Source: Paroedura picta
Taxonomy: Eukaryota; Chordata; Lepidosauria; Squamata; Gekkonidae
Assembly: GCF_049243985.1 (NCBI RefSeq)
Contig: NC_135381.1
Span: forward strand, 13,069,345-13,133,344
Direction: 5' to 3'
DNA: 64,000 bases
Part shown: positions 1-15,069 of the stretch, piece after piece
How the letters are laid out: every line of letters begins with the position of its first letter
Position numbering within the stretch: the first letter of the stretch is position 1
Translations under genes and position numbers: made by a program
Notes under the pieces: model-generated
The model's database searches: none
Told to the model about the DNA's origin: nothing
What the model saw: only the letters and a program-made list of their open reading frames with translations

Positions 1-386
1 TCCCTGCCAGCAACACTTCCGTGAACTTTCATTAGGAAAGTGACTGCACGTGCAAGCAGCCATGCGTTTCCTTTTCACTTGGGGTTACTCCACTGCGGGG
101 ACAGCTTAATGCCACCATCTCTAGCTAAAGGGGAAAAGGCCCATAAGGCTCAGCGCGGTTTACATAAAACGTCACGAACATACGTCGAAATCTAGTGACG
201 GTAACGTAACCGTGGCTCCAAAACAGAAGATGACACATTATAACGTTATACAAACTCGTTTAATTTTTTAAAAGCGGGGTGCTCACCTTGATCCTCAGTT
301 CCCACCCGAAAGACAGCCGTTCATCAAGACAGACCTCTCATTCCCTCCCGGAAACAGCCAGCCCTCGCCCGCCCCTCCGGTCCTAC

Positions 387-656
387 CCTGGTGATGGCAT
401 TGAGGGCGTCCCAGCTTTCGTTCAGAACCATGGGGTTGGTGTCGTTGAAGAGCTGGATCAGGCCCGACACCAGGTTCCGCAGGTGGGCCGTGTAGTCCGC
501 CTTCGTCTTGGAGCAGTAGATGTTCAGGATGACGGCGGCCGCCTGCCGCAGCCCCGCCTCAGGGCTGCGAGTCGCCTCCAGCAGGTCTTCGATGACAATC
601 CTCTGCCCGGCCTCGTCTTCCACGGACAGGATGACCGCCTGGCAGTTGGCCATCTC
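387..656 (-). CDS. GCN1: GCN1 exon 49 (last exon in window)
   Basis: Residues 2133-2222 ([20 protein letters not shown] ... DALNAITR), phase 0. It leads toward the GCN2-binding C-terminal region. Acceptor tttcag, donor gtagga at 386. About nine further exons would be expected left of the window. Confidence 0.95.
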
Positions 657-3600
657 CTGAAAGGTCGCGGCAAAATGAGGCCTTGCGTTTTGGGGCCAAG
701 GATTTTACCTGCCTGCTGCTGTCTCTCCAAGACAGGTGGACTTTCCGGGAGAAGCACTAGGAAATTTCCTCTCTGAGGACGTACCTGCTGCTCTTCGCCT
801 GTCCCAAGTTTCTCCTTCAGCGCAGACATCATGGCGGGTAAGATGACGCCGAGGTGCCGGGTGAGAGCATCCCCAGCCACAGCGGAGAGGAAAGCCAAGA
901 CCCTCGTGTTCACGGGAGGAGAAATGAGCTAAGGGGGGGGGGGGGAAGAAGACCAACATGATTGCCTGTCTTAAATCTATGGCCCTTGCGCCAAACTAGC
1001 TTGGGGAACCCAAGCAAATATGCAAATAACCTCAACTTTGATCAGTGACCCCGATTTCTAAGGGGCCGTTTCACACCAATCCGGACTTGCCGTTGGTTGG
1101 ACATTCACTCAGCCGTGCTGCTTTGATGGCGGAGCCGGTGCAATGCACTTGGTTGTCGCTTTTAAAATCCCCACATTCATACTTTGTTTTAAAAGGCCAC
1201 GTCTCAGAGATGGAACGCGTGCTTTGCGCTGCAAGATCCAGATTCCATCCCTGGCATCTCTTATTCAAAACTATCTCAGGGCACATGACACCTCCGTAGA
1301 GGTGTCGCCTGGCAGAGCAGACAGGGGGGGAGGCACAATTGTCAGAAACCCCCAAGTATTTCTGCCATGATTCAGCAGTTTGAAGTCTTTCTCTGATTTC
1401 ATGCTTTGCCATGCCTGAGTGTAGCTGAAGTCTGCAAGCAGGCCAGATGCCCTAACCTTATTTATTATTTATTAATTAGATTTTTAATGAGCCTCTTGTG
1501 GAGCAGAGTGGTAAGACAGCAGACATGCAATCTGAAAGTTCCGCCCATTTGACCCTCAGAAGATGAGCCTTGAACCAGGAGATCCCTTAGTCAAATTTGT
1601 CCTTGGTTATGTAGTCATATGAGCCTCTTGTGGCGCAGAGTGTTAAGGCAACAGACTGAAAGCTCTGCCCATGAGGCTGGGAGTTCGATCCCACCAGCCG
1701 GCTCAAGGTTGACTCAGCCTTCCATCCTTCCAGGGTTGGTAAAATGAGGACCCAGCTTGCTGGGGGGTAAACGGTCATGACTGGGGAAGGCACTGGCAAA
1801 CCACCCCGTATTGAGTCTGCCATGAAAACGCTAGAGGGCGTCACCCCAAGGGTCAGACATGACCCGGTGCTTGCACAGGGGATAACTTTACCTTTAATTA
1901 GATTTTTATCCTGCCACTCCCAGACAAGCTGGCTCAAGACAGCTCACAACAGATTCCTCACCTTCCTTCCCCCCCCTCCTCCCATGGCTGTTTGATCTCA
2001 CCTCCTTTCCCATAGTTGTTATCAAGGTGTTGTGACTTCCATAACAAATGTATGCTTTACATTCCTTGGAAGGGGGGGCACCTTCCCTGGCCCCTATATG
2101 TTGTGTGCTAGTGTTCTGTAAATTAGTTCTAACTACGCCTTATGTGTAGTATCTCGCTGTGCTCCAATAAAGAAACTTTTCCAAAGAAGGTTTGCTTTCC
2201 TTGGAATAACGAAGAACCTCAGAGTTACTTATCTCAGGGAAGGCAATGGTTTAGACAGGTACTTGCTTAGGCAGCTGAGTGCAGTGTGTGAACAGGCCTC
2301 TTACAAGCAACAACTCCAGCAGCCAAGACAGTGTAAAGAGATGCCCTTTCATCAGTGAGTGAAGGAACTGTGCACTGCCATACCTTTGGCACCAGGTAAG
2401 GCAGCACCACCCGGCTCTTCACAGCCATCACCTGCTTCAGTCCATCCAGAGCAAACTCAGATGTCTCTTTGTCATCCTAGAGAGGGAGGGAGAAAGACAA
2501 AAATCAGGCTTCTGTACGGAAGGCACACACAGCTGTGGGTCCTGGTGGTCCACAGGTGACACAGTAAAGCACTTCACAAACATGGGGTCCAATTTAATGA
2601 ATTGCTGAAAGCTTCCACGGCTGGAGTCAACGGGTAATTCTGGGCTTTCTGGGCTGTCTGCCTGTGGATTAGCCATTTTAGTTCCTGACGTTTCGCCGGG
2701 AACTGTGGTGGATATCTTCAGAGGTAGGACGTGGCACGATGAGGATATCTCTGTGCCAAAAAGTGGAGTCTGTGATTGGCACAGAGATTCCCATCTTGCC
2801 CTGTGCTACCTCTGAAGATGCCCATCACAATGCCCGGCAAGATTTCAGGGATTAAAACTAACAGGATACGGCCACACAGCCCAGAAAACCCACAGAAACC
2901 AAGATTGAATACACTTTGGTTTCTCCCAAGTTCAGATACCTTTGGACTCATGGTTCCTGTCATTGCAAGCATCTCTACTGGACCTGTCGCTTAGCTGTCC
3001 ATGGGAAAGTAAAGGAGCACACAAGAACCATCTTGCTGGATCAGACCAGTCTCAGCAGTCCATTCCCAGCCTCCAGGAACTTCATAAGAAGGGCCTGAGG
3101 GTCAGAGGTAAACTGCACCAGAACATGGAGGTTCCATTTTGCTACAAGGACTACTAATGGACTCATCCTCCAGGGATGTCCCCTACAATGTCCATTTTGG
3201 TCATCGCTACATTTCCCCTGGTTGCTACCACTCCAGACCTTCTGAGCCCTACCCGCCAGGGGGTATGGAATTTTGCAAACGCTCCAAACCGGGCAACATC
3301 TCAGTTATTTACCAACTGCTTCAGCAAGAAGGGCAGGATGTCTTCGAGCGCCTGGTAGCCAATGGTTGAGTGCAGCTGTTCAAAGGTTTTGGCTGCTGCT
3401 TCTCTAACCTCTTCCAGAGGGTCACACAGAGCTTTCCTCACTGTCGGGACCAAAGACTCAGAGAAACACAACACCTGAAGAGATAAAGATCACTCTGGAG
3501 GGATTCTGGAAGATATATAATTCATTCATTCACTCATTTGGTTTTCAGCTCAGCTCTCTCAAATGACCCAAGGCGGGTTACATCAACAAAAAAAAAAACA

Positions 3601-6600
3601 TTCCCCCCATAAAACTTTCCCCATAAAAACCTCATAACCCCAGCAAACCAGACAGCTAAAACCTTCTCTCTACTCACAGCCAACCCCCAGAGGAGGTCAC
3701 TGGATGGTATAGCATAGCCTGAGGTGAGCCCCTAGATCTTAACCCTTGCCTCCACCAAAAACCTGACTGAAGAGCTCCGTTTTGCATACCATGCTGAACT
3801 CTGACAGTTCTGTCAGGGCTCTCAGCTCTCCCGGGAGCTCATTCTACCAGCTCAGGGCCCAAACTCCTGAGAAACCAAAACTTGCAAAGGGCGAGGGGGG
3901 GGACTAAACAACCTTAACATTTAATTCTCATTCAGTGACAACAAATTATTCACAACCACTTAAGTCTTGTGGGGAAAGTTAATATTGCTGTAATATTTCC
4001 TCTATTCCATTTAAAAAAGGAAGTGTTCCACTCTTTGGCTCCACCATCCGCAGGCACGTCCGCTACATATCCAGTCCCTTTGGAGTGGCAAGAGGATTTT
4101 CATTGGTCAGGAAGAGGGAGCACGCAAGGCCAAGCGCCACATCCGAACAGCACAAGAATCCCGAAAGTGTAAGCCACCACGAGCCGACACGGCTGAGAGC
4201 ATTAACAAATCGAATTCCAAACAGAAAAAGAAATAAAATCGCAGTGGGGGTAAAAGTATAATGAGAGAAAGTGCAAAAAAAGCTTTATTCCCGATGTTTT
4301 TCAACTTGGCAATTAAATGCTACATTGAAAGGGGCAGTGAGTAAGAAAAGCAGAGGGACAAATAAGCAGAGGATACACTGCCCCCTAGAGCTAAGCCCTA
4401 AATATACACTCTCCTAGTGACGCCATTAAGACGCTCAAGGCCACCAGGCTCCCGGCAAGAAAGTGAAGCAAACTTACGGCATCTCTGCTGGTGGACTTCA
4501 TGATCTCGCTCAGCCCAATGCAGACCCCTTGCCGCTTGTCGCTCATCTCAGACCTCAGGCCTTCTTCCAAAATGGGGATGATTTCCGGGAGGATCTTTTC
4601 GCCCAGCTTCCGGACAAGGTCCCCCAACGTCCGGGCTGCAATCTGTCCCCATGGAACACAAGAGGGTCAGGGTGAGTGAATCGGAACGAATCCTGTTGTG
4701 ACTGTTTTTACCTCTGAGCTAAGAAATACCAGACTGGCCCGACATCATTCCTACACCCATAGCAAGTACAGCCACGTGGGAGTAGGGCTCCTCAAAGGTA
4801 AGTTCATAAACAGCATCCGTTGACTACCAATGCCTACATGACATCTGACAGCCAAATGACCCGCGTGCTGTGCGGAAAAGCCCACCGGTCCAAATACTTA
4901 ACGGTTCTCTTGTCAGCGCAGGTACTGGCCAAGAATCCCAAAAGGAGGCCGAAGAGCGTTGGCAGAATCTCCCGCAGCGTGCGGGGCGTGTTTGAGACCA
5001 CGATCTTCCAGACGTGCAGGGACGCTTGGCGAACCACCAGCTGGGTATCCGATCGGCCCATGTACAGCCCTGCCAAGACACGGTTCCGCCGTTCCACGCC
5101 AAGCACGTGAATGATGGCCTGGGAAGAACAACATTGACACAAAAAAGGAAGTTAACAAGGAAACTGCTGAGGGGGTGGGGGGCTACTGGGGAAAACCCAC
5201 TCTGCCACCTTCTTTTCCTTTGTTTGTACATTATTCTGTGGCGGCAGCAGATACTGAAAAGGGGGAAAAAACAGCCCTCACTTTGTTGGACTGGGCTGTG
5301 CCAAAGTTGTCATCCTCGGAGGCAGTTTCTGTGGTCATTTTCCCAGTGACTCCTGAGATGTGGAACAGGAGGTCCCCAAGCAGCTGAACTGAGCTGAACC
5401 TGAGAAAAAGGTAGAGGCAGAGGGTGAGATAAAACCCACCCAACCGTTATGCTTAGGCACACACACAGCCAGACTGATTTGGGATCTCTATTCCCAACTG
5501 CATATCTCAATAGTGAAGCGGGTACATTCCCTTTCCCTTCCCCCTTCCCCCTTCCCCCTTCCCCCTTCCCCCTTCATTCATTCATTCATTCATTCATTCA
5601 TTCATTCATTCATTCATTCATTCATTCATTCATTCATTCATTCATTCATTCATTCATTCATTCATTCATTCATTCTATATACCACCCCTGTTTTAGATGT
5701 GGATTGTTAACACACATGACTATAAAAAAGGGACACCTGAAGGGCCTTTGCAGATAGTTGCCCTAATAGACCAGAACTCTGAGAACTCTGAGAATTACCC
5801 AGCCAATTCCAAAAGCCTTCCTAGTGTCCACAATTGTGTCTCATAATAGAGAACTCTGTCCTGGGCAGCTCCTGGAGGCCTGCCACTCACATCCGTCCTG
5901 CCGAGTGCTGTAGGAAGACAGAGAGGGCCCACCTGCCTGGAAATCAGCACCTTACCTGATCCGCCAAAGGTCATCGAAGAGTCCCTGCTCCAGCTGAGGC
6001 AGCAGCAGCGCAATGGCCGTCTCAGCATACATGCTTATAATCCTCTGTCCGGCACGTAAGGCTGTGTCTCGCACAAACTCGTTCTCATCTGCCAGCGCCT
6101 AGGCAAGCGGATACAAATTTTGGGGGGGGGAGGACTGTAAGTACGATGCGTCAGCCCCAGGAAAGGGGCAATATCCCATGTCTCCCAATTAGTGGGCAAA
6201 CACTACTCCTGATAAACATAGAACAAGACGAGCTGGGTTTTTTGTACCCTGCTTTTCACTACCCGAAGGAGTCTCCAACTGGATTACAATCGCCTGCCCT
6301 TCCTCTCCCCGCAACAAACACCCTGTGAAGTAGGCGAGAGGCTGAGAGAACCAGTTCTGGTTCCAGGTCACCCAGCTGGCTGCATATGGAGGAGGGGGAA
6401 TCAAACCCAGTTCTCCAAATTAAAGTCTGTTGCTTTTAACCACTACGCCAAACAAGGCTCTATCCCCCCTAAAAAGGACAACAAACATGGATTCAAACAT
6501 CCAGCTGCTTCCTACCTTAAGGATGCAGGGTATGATGGGTCCAACGTAAGGTATAAACTTCTCCCCAAAGGTAATGGGCAAGTAGTTGAACATCATGATG

Positions 6601-9600
6601 TAACCATCCCGGACATGCGGAGCAATGTCCACTTTGCTTGCTGTGGCCACAATTTCTGGCATAAGTTTCTCCAGCTTTTCCACCCCCAAGCCCGCCATGA
6701 CTTCAGCCAGACCTGTATTGGTAGGAGGAGGGGAGACGGAAACAGTGCAGCGTTATAAGGATGAAGGTATGATCATCAGGGCTTCCTATGTTTCATGTTC
6801 TCACAGAAAAACTGCAGAACGTAGTACCACCCAGAGAATCTGGCTTCCTAACGAACTCAGCTTTTATCTCTTAGGGAGCTCCTCCGCCAGGCATTTGGTT
6901 GAGGTTGACCCGAACCACTGCTTCCCATCACCCCCCCCCAAGCCTCCCTCCTACAACTATCACTGCAGACCCGCCCATCCCACTGAGCCATCAGTACGTG
7001 TTGATTTATTGTTCTCCTAGTGTTCTATCGATCCATAATGTTTATTGCTATTATTGTATTACTATGAACAGAGTTATCTGTATCGTTCCGGTTTGATGTA
7101 AACAGCCCAGAGCCTTCGAGGAGGGCGGTATATAAATATACATTTAATTAATTAATATAACGGAAGGAACTAATCCTTAGTTTGCAAAAATGTTCTCGAA
7201 TGAGAATGGAAAACCCATGATGGAATCTCACTTGGCAGGGGGTACAGGTTCAAACAATTTGTTGCCCTTTCTCCATGCCAAGCAACAAGGGACTGACTCT
7301 CTCTCTCACACACACACACACAACACACACAGACAGCTACTGGCTGTCAAATTCCACTTCTCTGGCTGTAAGATCTGGGTTCCCTTGGTGCAGATTATGT
7401 ATTTCAGCTTGGATCTCTCTTGTGGCTTTGATAGCTATTCATCATTGATAGGACACATTCCAGTAAGGAAGTATTAGGTAACCTTTACTGAATTAACCTC
7501 CAAACAATCTTCAGAGGTCGGACAGTGCAGGCAATCAGCTCCTTGCCCCCAAGCTGCCTGGCATGATACCGCTGACTCCCTTGCACGTCAATTCGGTACT
7601 TTGCCGAGGAGATGGCAACAGGTCCTATCTTGTGATAGGCTTTAGATGCCAAGAAGGGAAAGGAAGGAGAAGACAACTCCAGCATTAGACAAAGCCAGTT
7701 AATTCTTGCCTTGCGCAGCACCAGATCGATCCACCGAGCTCTGCTCATAGGTCAGGGTCTCCATCAACCAAGGCAGCAAGTCCTCAAAGCAGGACTCGCC
7801 CATCCCCTTCACCATCGCCCCGAGTGCCTTTGCAGAGACCGTGCGCACCTGCGGGTTCAAAGAAAGAGGTCGTGAGAACTGGAGAGAAGGAGGGAGTAGG
7901 GTATACCAGCATTGGTCCAGCATGGCCCAGGCTAGCCAAATCTCATCAGAAGTGAAATAGGGTCCAGCCCTGGTCAATACTAGGATGGGAGACCACCATG
8001 GAATTTCATGGAATTTCTTTCTCATAAGAAGGCAATGGCAAACAACCTCTGTTAGTCTGATGTCTTAAAATATCTATGGGATTGCTACAAGTCAGCTGCG
8101 ACTTGGTGGCGTTTTATGCATACACATATGCATAGTAGCAAGCCTGTTTTTAGCCTGGGCAAGGTTCAACAGTCGGCATCTCCAGTTAAAGGATCTCATG
8201 GGACTAGTCTGGGACTTCAGAGAGCTGGTGCCCTTCAGAACAGATAGTCCTGAGCAAGAGGAACCAAGGAGTCCTACTGGGTACTGCTGGCTCAGTTGGT
8301 AAAGCACGCAGTTTGCATGCAGATGGTCCCAGGTTCAATTCCAAGCACCTCCAGTCCACGGGGTCTAAGGGAGAGGACCTGTGGGCCTCTCAGAATAAGC
8401 AGCGCTGCGGTACCTAAGCCACTATTCTGACTCACTACTCACTACTCAGAAGTCCAACAACAACAAAAATTGGTAGAATGGCATACCTCAGGCACTGGGT
8501 CCAACAAAGACGCTTTCAGTCCAGGAGTCACGCTGGGCAAGTAAGGAGCCAGATCCTGAAACAGACAATGGGCAAGTTGGGAAAGCCCTTTGGAAAAAAC
8601 TGGACGGGGAAGCAAGAGGGTCATTCTGTAAAAAGACACACTTTTTACAATGGTCCTGAGATCTGCTGAAGATGCACTCTCAGTTCAATCCCCCTGGGCA
8701 CCACTGCTTCTCCACATCTGGTAATGGGGAAGGGCAGCAGGTCAGCCTGCCATCCCTGGAGCGCGACACCTCAAAAGAGCAAAACTGTGGCAGAACCACC
8801 GCCACAGCTGCCACCCTCCATGCCAGCTTGGAGGAGCGAGGTGGGCAGGTGCAGCAGCAAGGCGGAGCCTTCACATGGCAATGCAGGTGCAGCGTGATGG
8901 ACGGGCAAATCTGCTCAGCAGATGCGCCTAGAGTGGCTGGTGGCAGTGGGAGCGAACCGGTTTGCTTTTGGCACTCCCAGAGGGGGGGGCAACTTCCCCG
9001 AATGGAGCTGTGGGGCTTTGCAACCTCCTGCAGACTAACTCAAAGGGACAGGGAGGGCTTGGGGGTCTCTTCCACCACACTTGGCCCATGTGAGTAGATT
9101 TTAGCATCTGATTAAGCTCTGGGGAAGAGAGTTGGTTCTTATGCCCTGCTCTTTTCTACCCGCTCTGTGGGTATGAATCTGCTGATGGTCCCGGGGCCCC
9201 GGGAAGCACGCCAAGCCTCGACCAGGGCCAGGGCCTCTTCAGGGCCTTTTCCCGCTGGTGGAATGAGCGCTCCCTGAAGAGCTGCAGGCCCTGCCAGAGC
9301 TCTTGAGGTTCTGCTGGGCCTGCAAGATGGAGCTTTTCCGCTAGGCGTTTGGTTGAAGCTGGGCGCGACGAGTACTTGGGAATTTCAAACTCCCCCCTTC
9401 CTGGTTCTTGGGTCCTAGACCTATATAGAACCATGTTTGAATTTCTCTGTTTTTCTAAATTCCTAGCCACTCCAGCCCACTAAGCATTGGAGGCTGGGGG
9501 AGATGCCATTTTGTTCTATTGTATTTTATTGTTTGATTGTATTTTATTTTATGGGGTTAAGATTGGGGATTTTATTGTTGTAAGGTTATTTTTATGTAAA

Positions 9601-12600
9601 TATGTGCTTATATTCATGCTGTGAACCGCCATGAGCCAGTTCGCTGGGAACAGCAGTACAGAAATTAAATTATAAATCAAAATAATACATAGGAAGTTCA
9701 TGAAAGAGCAGTTTCTCAGTGGAACAGGTTTCCTCAGGAGGTGGTGGGTTCTCCATCTTTGGAGATTTTTAAACAGAGGCTGGAGAGCCATCTGACAGAG
9801 AGGCTGATTCTGTGAAGGCTCAAGGGGTGGCAGGTTACAGTGGATGAGCGATAGGATTGTGAGTGTCCTGCATAGTGCAGGGGGTTGGACTAGATGACCC
9901 ATGAGGTACCAACTCTATGATTCTATGATTCTAAAATAGCCCAACTGACCCCCTACGGTTTCTGTTCAAAAAGTTCTACTGTATTGTTAATTGTTATGTT
10001 CTTGTTACTCAATACTGGTTCTTACTGTTATTGTTACTGTTATGTTATGATTATTGTTATTACAGTTACAATGCATACCCCTATGTTTTATGTAAAACAC
10101 CCTGAGCCTTAAGGGACGGCGGTACAGAAATAGAAATATAATACATAAAGAAAGAAAAATAATAATTAATGCCTTCTACAGTAGAAAAGCTGTCCTCTGC
10201 AGCGTACCTTCTGATCAGTCAGGGAATACATATTCCCAATTATCTGGGCTGCCATCTTCCTGGTGTCCGTGGAACGATCTTGGAAGGCTCTCTGGACAAT
10301 AGGCAAGATGAGGGCCAGAGACGGCGCATCGATGAAATGGACGAACTTGGTGTCCAGCAGGGTCTGCAGACACTTCTGAGTCTTCCTGGAGGGATCCGTC
10401 AAGGCGTCCAGGAGAACCGGCGCAATTGCTGTGAGTTGGAAAAGGAGAAGGAAAAGGGTGGTCACTGTTTTGCATGATGTGAAGTTCTTTTGTCGGTTCT
10501 AAGACTGATAACAGCAATAACACAATACACAACCATCTCCTCAAAAAACTACTGGCAGCTTCAGGCATATAGCATAAATAAATAGCTTCTTTCTAGATGG
10601 CTACTAGAGGCGTGCAAAAAAATTTGTTTTTTTTTTCTTCCAGTGTCTTATTGGACCTAAAGCAATTCTGGTATTTCCAAAAAAAATCCCTGATCCAAAT
10701 ACCAGTGTGGTATTTGAGTACAGGCGTCTTTGGAAACAACCAAGATTTTTGGGATCCAATAGATCTGAGAAGGAAAACCATGATTTTAAAAAGGCAACAC
10801 GACCTTGGGGCTGGCTTGACTTCTCCTGCAGCAGGGTTGAAACCAAACCACAGGGGAAGTTCTCCCCATAATCTGTATATGGTAGGGAGGTCTCTTCCCA
10901 CCGCATTCAGAGCCCTACTGGGAGGGTTCCCACTGCTGGGTGGTTTAAACCAGGGGTAGTCAACCTGTGGTCCTCCAGATGTCCATGGACTACAATTCCC
11001 ATGAGCCCCCTGCCAGCGTTTGCTGGCAGGGGGCTCATGGGAATTGTAGTCCATGGACATTTGGAGGACCACAGGTTGACTACCCCTGGTTTAAACCACC
11101 CAGCTGCAGAAGCTGTCTGCAGGATTTGCACGGGGCAAGGAATCTCTCACCATGGCACGCAGGTCTGAGAGGAGCTGAAAGTTCCCACCACCCCAGTTGG
11201 ATTGGCATGCCTGCATATGCCCAAATAAAAGCTGGGAAAATTCGGGCTTTATTCTCGTCAACTATACTAGCATGTGATCAGATCAGAGAATCTGCAATTG
11301 GCTTAAATAATACCCCCAGTATACTACTAAGGTTGTTGTTTTTTTTAATTCAGCTTGGTTTAGTTAAACGCACCCCCCAACTGGTTTCGCCTTCAAGCCC
11401 CCCAAGGAGCACCCAGCCCTACAGCATCTCACCCCCCATCCATTCCTACCCGCAGTATGCGCTTATGTGACACCCACCTATTCCTGAGGCAGAATCCACA
11501 GAGGTTTACTCCAATCGGATCCAACGGCTCCGGTGTTTACACAGAGATTCTAAAGCTCACGGAGCGATCCTGTGCTCTTTAGGCTTCGTACTATTATTAC
11601 GCTTGTGGGAGGAACAGCTGACCTCCTTGAACAAAAGCCGAACAATGCCCCTCGGTCTGAAACGTTCCCCCCGACGGACGCTTACCTAAAATCTCGGGAT
11701 TTCTGATCACCGACCCAATCTGCCGGAGAGCCTGCTGCCCTGCCTTCTGGACCTTCACGTGGGAATCCGTGAGGACTTCGGTGAGTTTTGGCACGATGTT
11801 TGGCAAACAGGACGAGAGCTGCTTGGGGGCGCAGTAGGCCATGGCCCCAAGCAATTCCACCGAGCCTGGGGAAGACACGAAGCAGGACATTCACTGACCA
11901 CTCCACTGGAGCCAAGGGAAAGGGGGCTCAATTGACTCAGAAGGCTTGGGCGAAATCAGAATGGGAATTGAAGTCCATGGATATCAGGAGGACCGCAGTT
12001 TGACTACCCCTGGTCAAGGCCGTCCGACTGAAGAGCTTACCGGCTTTGGTTCTCCAGGACTCCTCCTCGAGAGCAGCCAGCAGGGACGGCAGGACCAGCT
12101 TCACGCCGTGGGCACTGAGGTTGCTCATCACAGCCTTGGCACAGTCGTCGGCAGCCTTGAGGAACAGAGGACCATGTTTAGGATCTGCCCCCAATTCCTG
12201 CCGAGATCCAACCGCCAAACATCATTTCTAATTTGCATTCCAGCAGGGGGAGGATGAGGTTTGCTCCAATAAGGGTGGTGGAAACGCAGAGGTGGTCCCG
12301 GGAGGGGGAGCGAAAGGTACAGCCCCACACTAAAATGCATGTGATTATTCACTCTCAGCAAAAGGCAGACAGGATCCTGCGGCTCCCACACCGTTAGGCA
12401 GGTTCGTTCTGGGTTTTGAGAGCATTTTATTCCTCGACGGGAAAGGGAGTCAAGCCAAATCCTTGCAATACAACTAATGAGGGATACCCAACAAAATTCG
12501 CCACATCCTTAAGGTGGTTGCATCTTGTGGCACTCCTGGCCCTGCACTGCCCCCTCCCCATTTGTCAGCACTGCAGAGCTCTCCCTGTTCTTGGTAAGGC

Positions 12601-15033
12601 CTCCTGTACGTTCCTTGCCCGATTGCAGTGTGGCGATGGCTGGGGCTCTCCGTTCATCTCCATGTAAATCCTCAGGGAGGGGCACTTACTATGCCTCCCT
12701 TATGCTGGTCTATGACCGTAACAAAGATCTGACAGACTGAGTATGCCTCCATTGCCAAAGCTACAGATGGGTGCTGGAGCGCCCCCGCCCCCAACAGACA
12801 AGGAATCGAAGGGCTAATCTGCCCAATACAAATTAGCCCTTGCCCTTGGAAAGGTTTTTAGGGGGTGGCTTTTAATATAGCTTTAACTGAAACTTACATA
12901 TTATTTTAATTATGTAAAAAATATTATTCTTTACATTTCATTTTGCTGTTACCCACCCTGATTCAATTGGAAAGAGTGGGCTATAAAAATAAAGTATTTT
13001 TTGTTTTTTTATTTTTATGTTTTTTATTATAGTTGCTGTTTTTATTGTTTTATTGTTGTTGTTTTGATCATGACCATTACTGTTTTTGTTGTTGTTATAC
13101 TTTGTTGAACTGCCTGCATGCTTGGGAGCCTCATGCCCCTTACCTCTCGGACGTACTGATTCCCATCTCCGAAGCAGAGCAGCAAGTGGGGTAACACGTG
13201 AACCACGTAGGGCTCAAACAGCTTCCCGAGCATGGTGCAGAGCATCTCAAAGGCGAACAAGGCCCCTGTTGAGAGACAGAGCAGTCAGAAAGGACCACGG
13301 GTCAATCAGCCCGCAGCTGAATTACCTGTCTGCGCTGATTCTCGGATACAGTTCCAGCACCTGGCTGATGAAGAAACACTACCCAACAGAACAACAGATT
13401 CTTCCTGTAAACTTGGACTTTAATCTTCCAGAGGGGAGCTGCGAAAGCTGACATCCAGAGGCTATGTTCAAACTGCAGCCTCTCAGCAGCAGGACCAAGA
13501 CAAAGGGAGGAATGGCTGCTCTATACCCCCATCTCTAGAGCAATGCAGCTCTGAAAGATCATGTTCAAACTGGTAAATTTAATCAGGCTGCACTAACAGC
13601 ACCCCTGGTCTGAGCTATGGAAGCAGAGCAGGTCAAGGAGAAAAGCGTGCTCAATTCACCTTCTCGCCGTCGGAAGTTCTTCTTGTCCTGGATGGCGTCG
13701 GTCAGAGTGGCCATCATTTCCTGCTGCTTCAGTGAGAGGATGCCAAGGCCTTTCACCAGGCCGGCTAGCCCGTAGGCGGCCCCTTTCCTTTCAGCGTACT
13801 TATCCGATTCCAGCAGCAGCTGCATCAGCTTCTGGATCATTCCTCCCGCATCTTCTTTGATTGCAGGCACGAGAGGCGGCAGGCAGCCAGCCACAGACTC
13901 CTGAACCTATGAGAAGCAGCACCGATAGATCACCAGATGGGCGCCAACTGATCCAGTGTTAAGGGAACTTCTGATAGCTGAAGAATATTGTTCCCAACAT
14001 GCATCTCTCCTAACCACGTTAAGTAGAATCGTAGAATCATAGAGTTGGAAGGGGCCATACAGGCCATCTAGTCCAACCCCCTGCTCAACGCAGGATCAGC
14101 CCTAAGCATCCTAAAGCATCCAAGAAAAGTGTGTATCCAGCCTTTGCTTGAAGACTGCCAGTGAGGGGGAGCTCACCACCTCCTTAGGCAGCCTATTCCA
14201 CTGCTGAACTACTCTGATAGTGAAAATTTTTTTCCTGATATCTAGCCTATATCGTTGTACTTGAAGTTTAAAGCCATTACTGCGTGTCCTCTCCTCTGCA
14301 GCCAATGGGAACAGCATCCTGCCCTCCTCCAAATGACAACCTTTCAAATACTTAAAGAGGGCTATCATGTCCCCTCTCAGCCTCCTTTTCTCCAGGCTGA
14401 ACATTCCCAAGTCCCTCAACCTATCTTCATAGGGCTTGGTCCCTTGAAGTAGCACTTCACTGTTCAGATACCCACATCAAGGCCTTCAAGGTAATAACTG
14501 GCACCACTAATGAAGGTTTCTAAGGAACACGACGCTTGTGGAAGTGAGCGAGACGTTGCTCAGTATGCTCCCTGCAATGCCTTCATGGGCTTGCACTTGC
14601 ACAAGGCTTGTGCCTGTTTGGCATGGGGAGGTCCACAGATTGAAATGGGAAGGACAAAAGGATAGAAAATGTGGAAGAACCATGGGTCTCCCTCTACCTT
14701 TCCCATCACAATGGGTTATACTGGCCATTCCCCGCATGGAGAGACTGACCCTGCTGTAAGCTTCGAGAGCCACGTACAGAAAGGCCAGCGGAGCGATGAA
14801 CAAATAGATCAGCAATGCTTAATCTTTAAACTGTAAGTTTTAAAGACGTTTTATCATGTTTTATGATGTATTACTGATATCGATACACTGTGATCCTCCC
14901 CAAGTCTGATGGCAGGGAGGGGTGGGCTAAAAATAAAAAAAAATTAAAAAATTAAAAAAAAAACAATTTTTAAAAATAATTAATTAATTATAAATAAATA
15001 AATAAGTAAATAAACATAAATAAAATTTTTAAA

Positions 15034-15069
<36 letters not shown>

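Noticed and set aside
2030-2200. Possible long-terminal-repeat remnant (caataaag near a promoter-like stretch)
   Set aside because: No partner repeat, no flanking duplication and no internal genes were seen; not enough to call a retroviral fossil.
5449-5757. Protein-like HSFI repeat frame
   Set aside because: Translation of the (TTCA)n microsatellite.
8284-8345. Possible tRNA gene
   Set aside because: A and B boxes are present, but the acceptor stem does not pair and the sequence continues into a SINE body.
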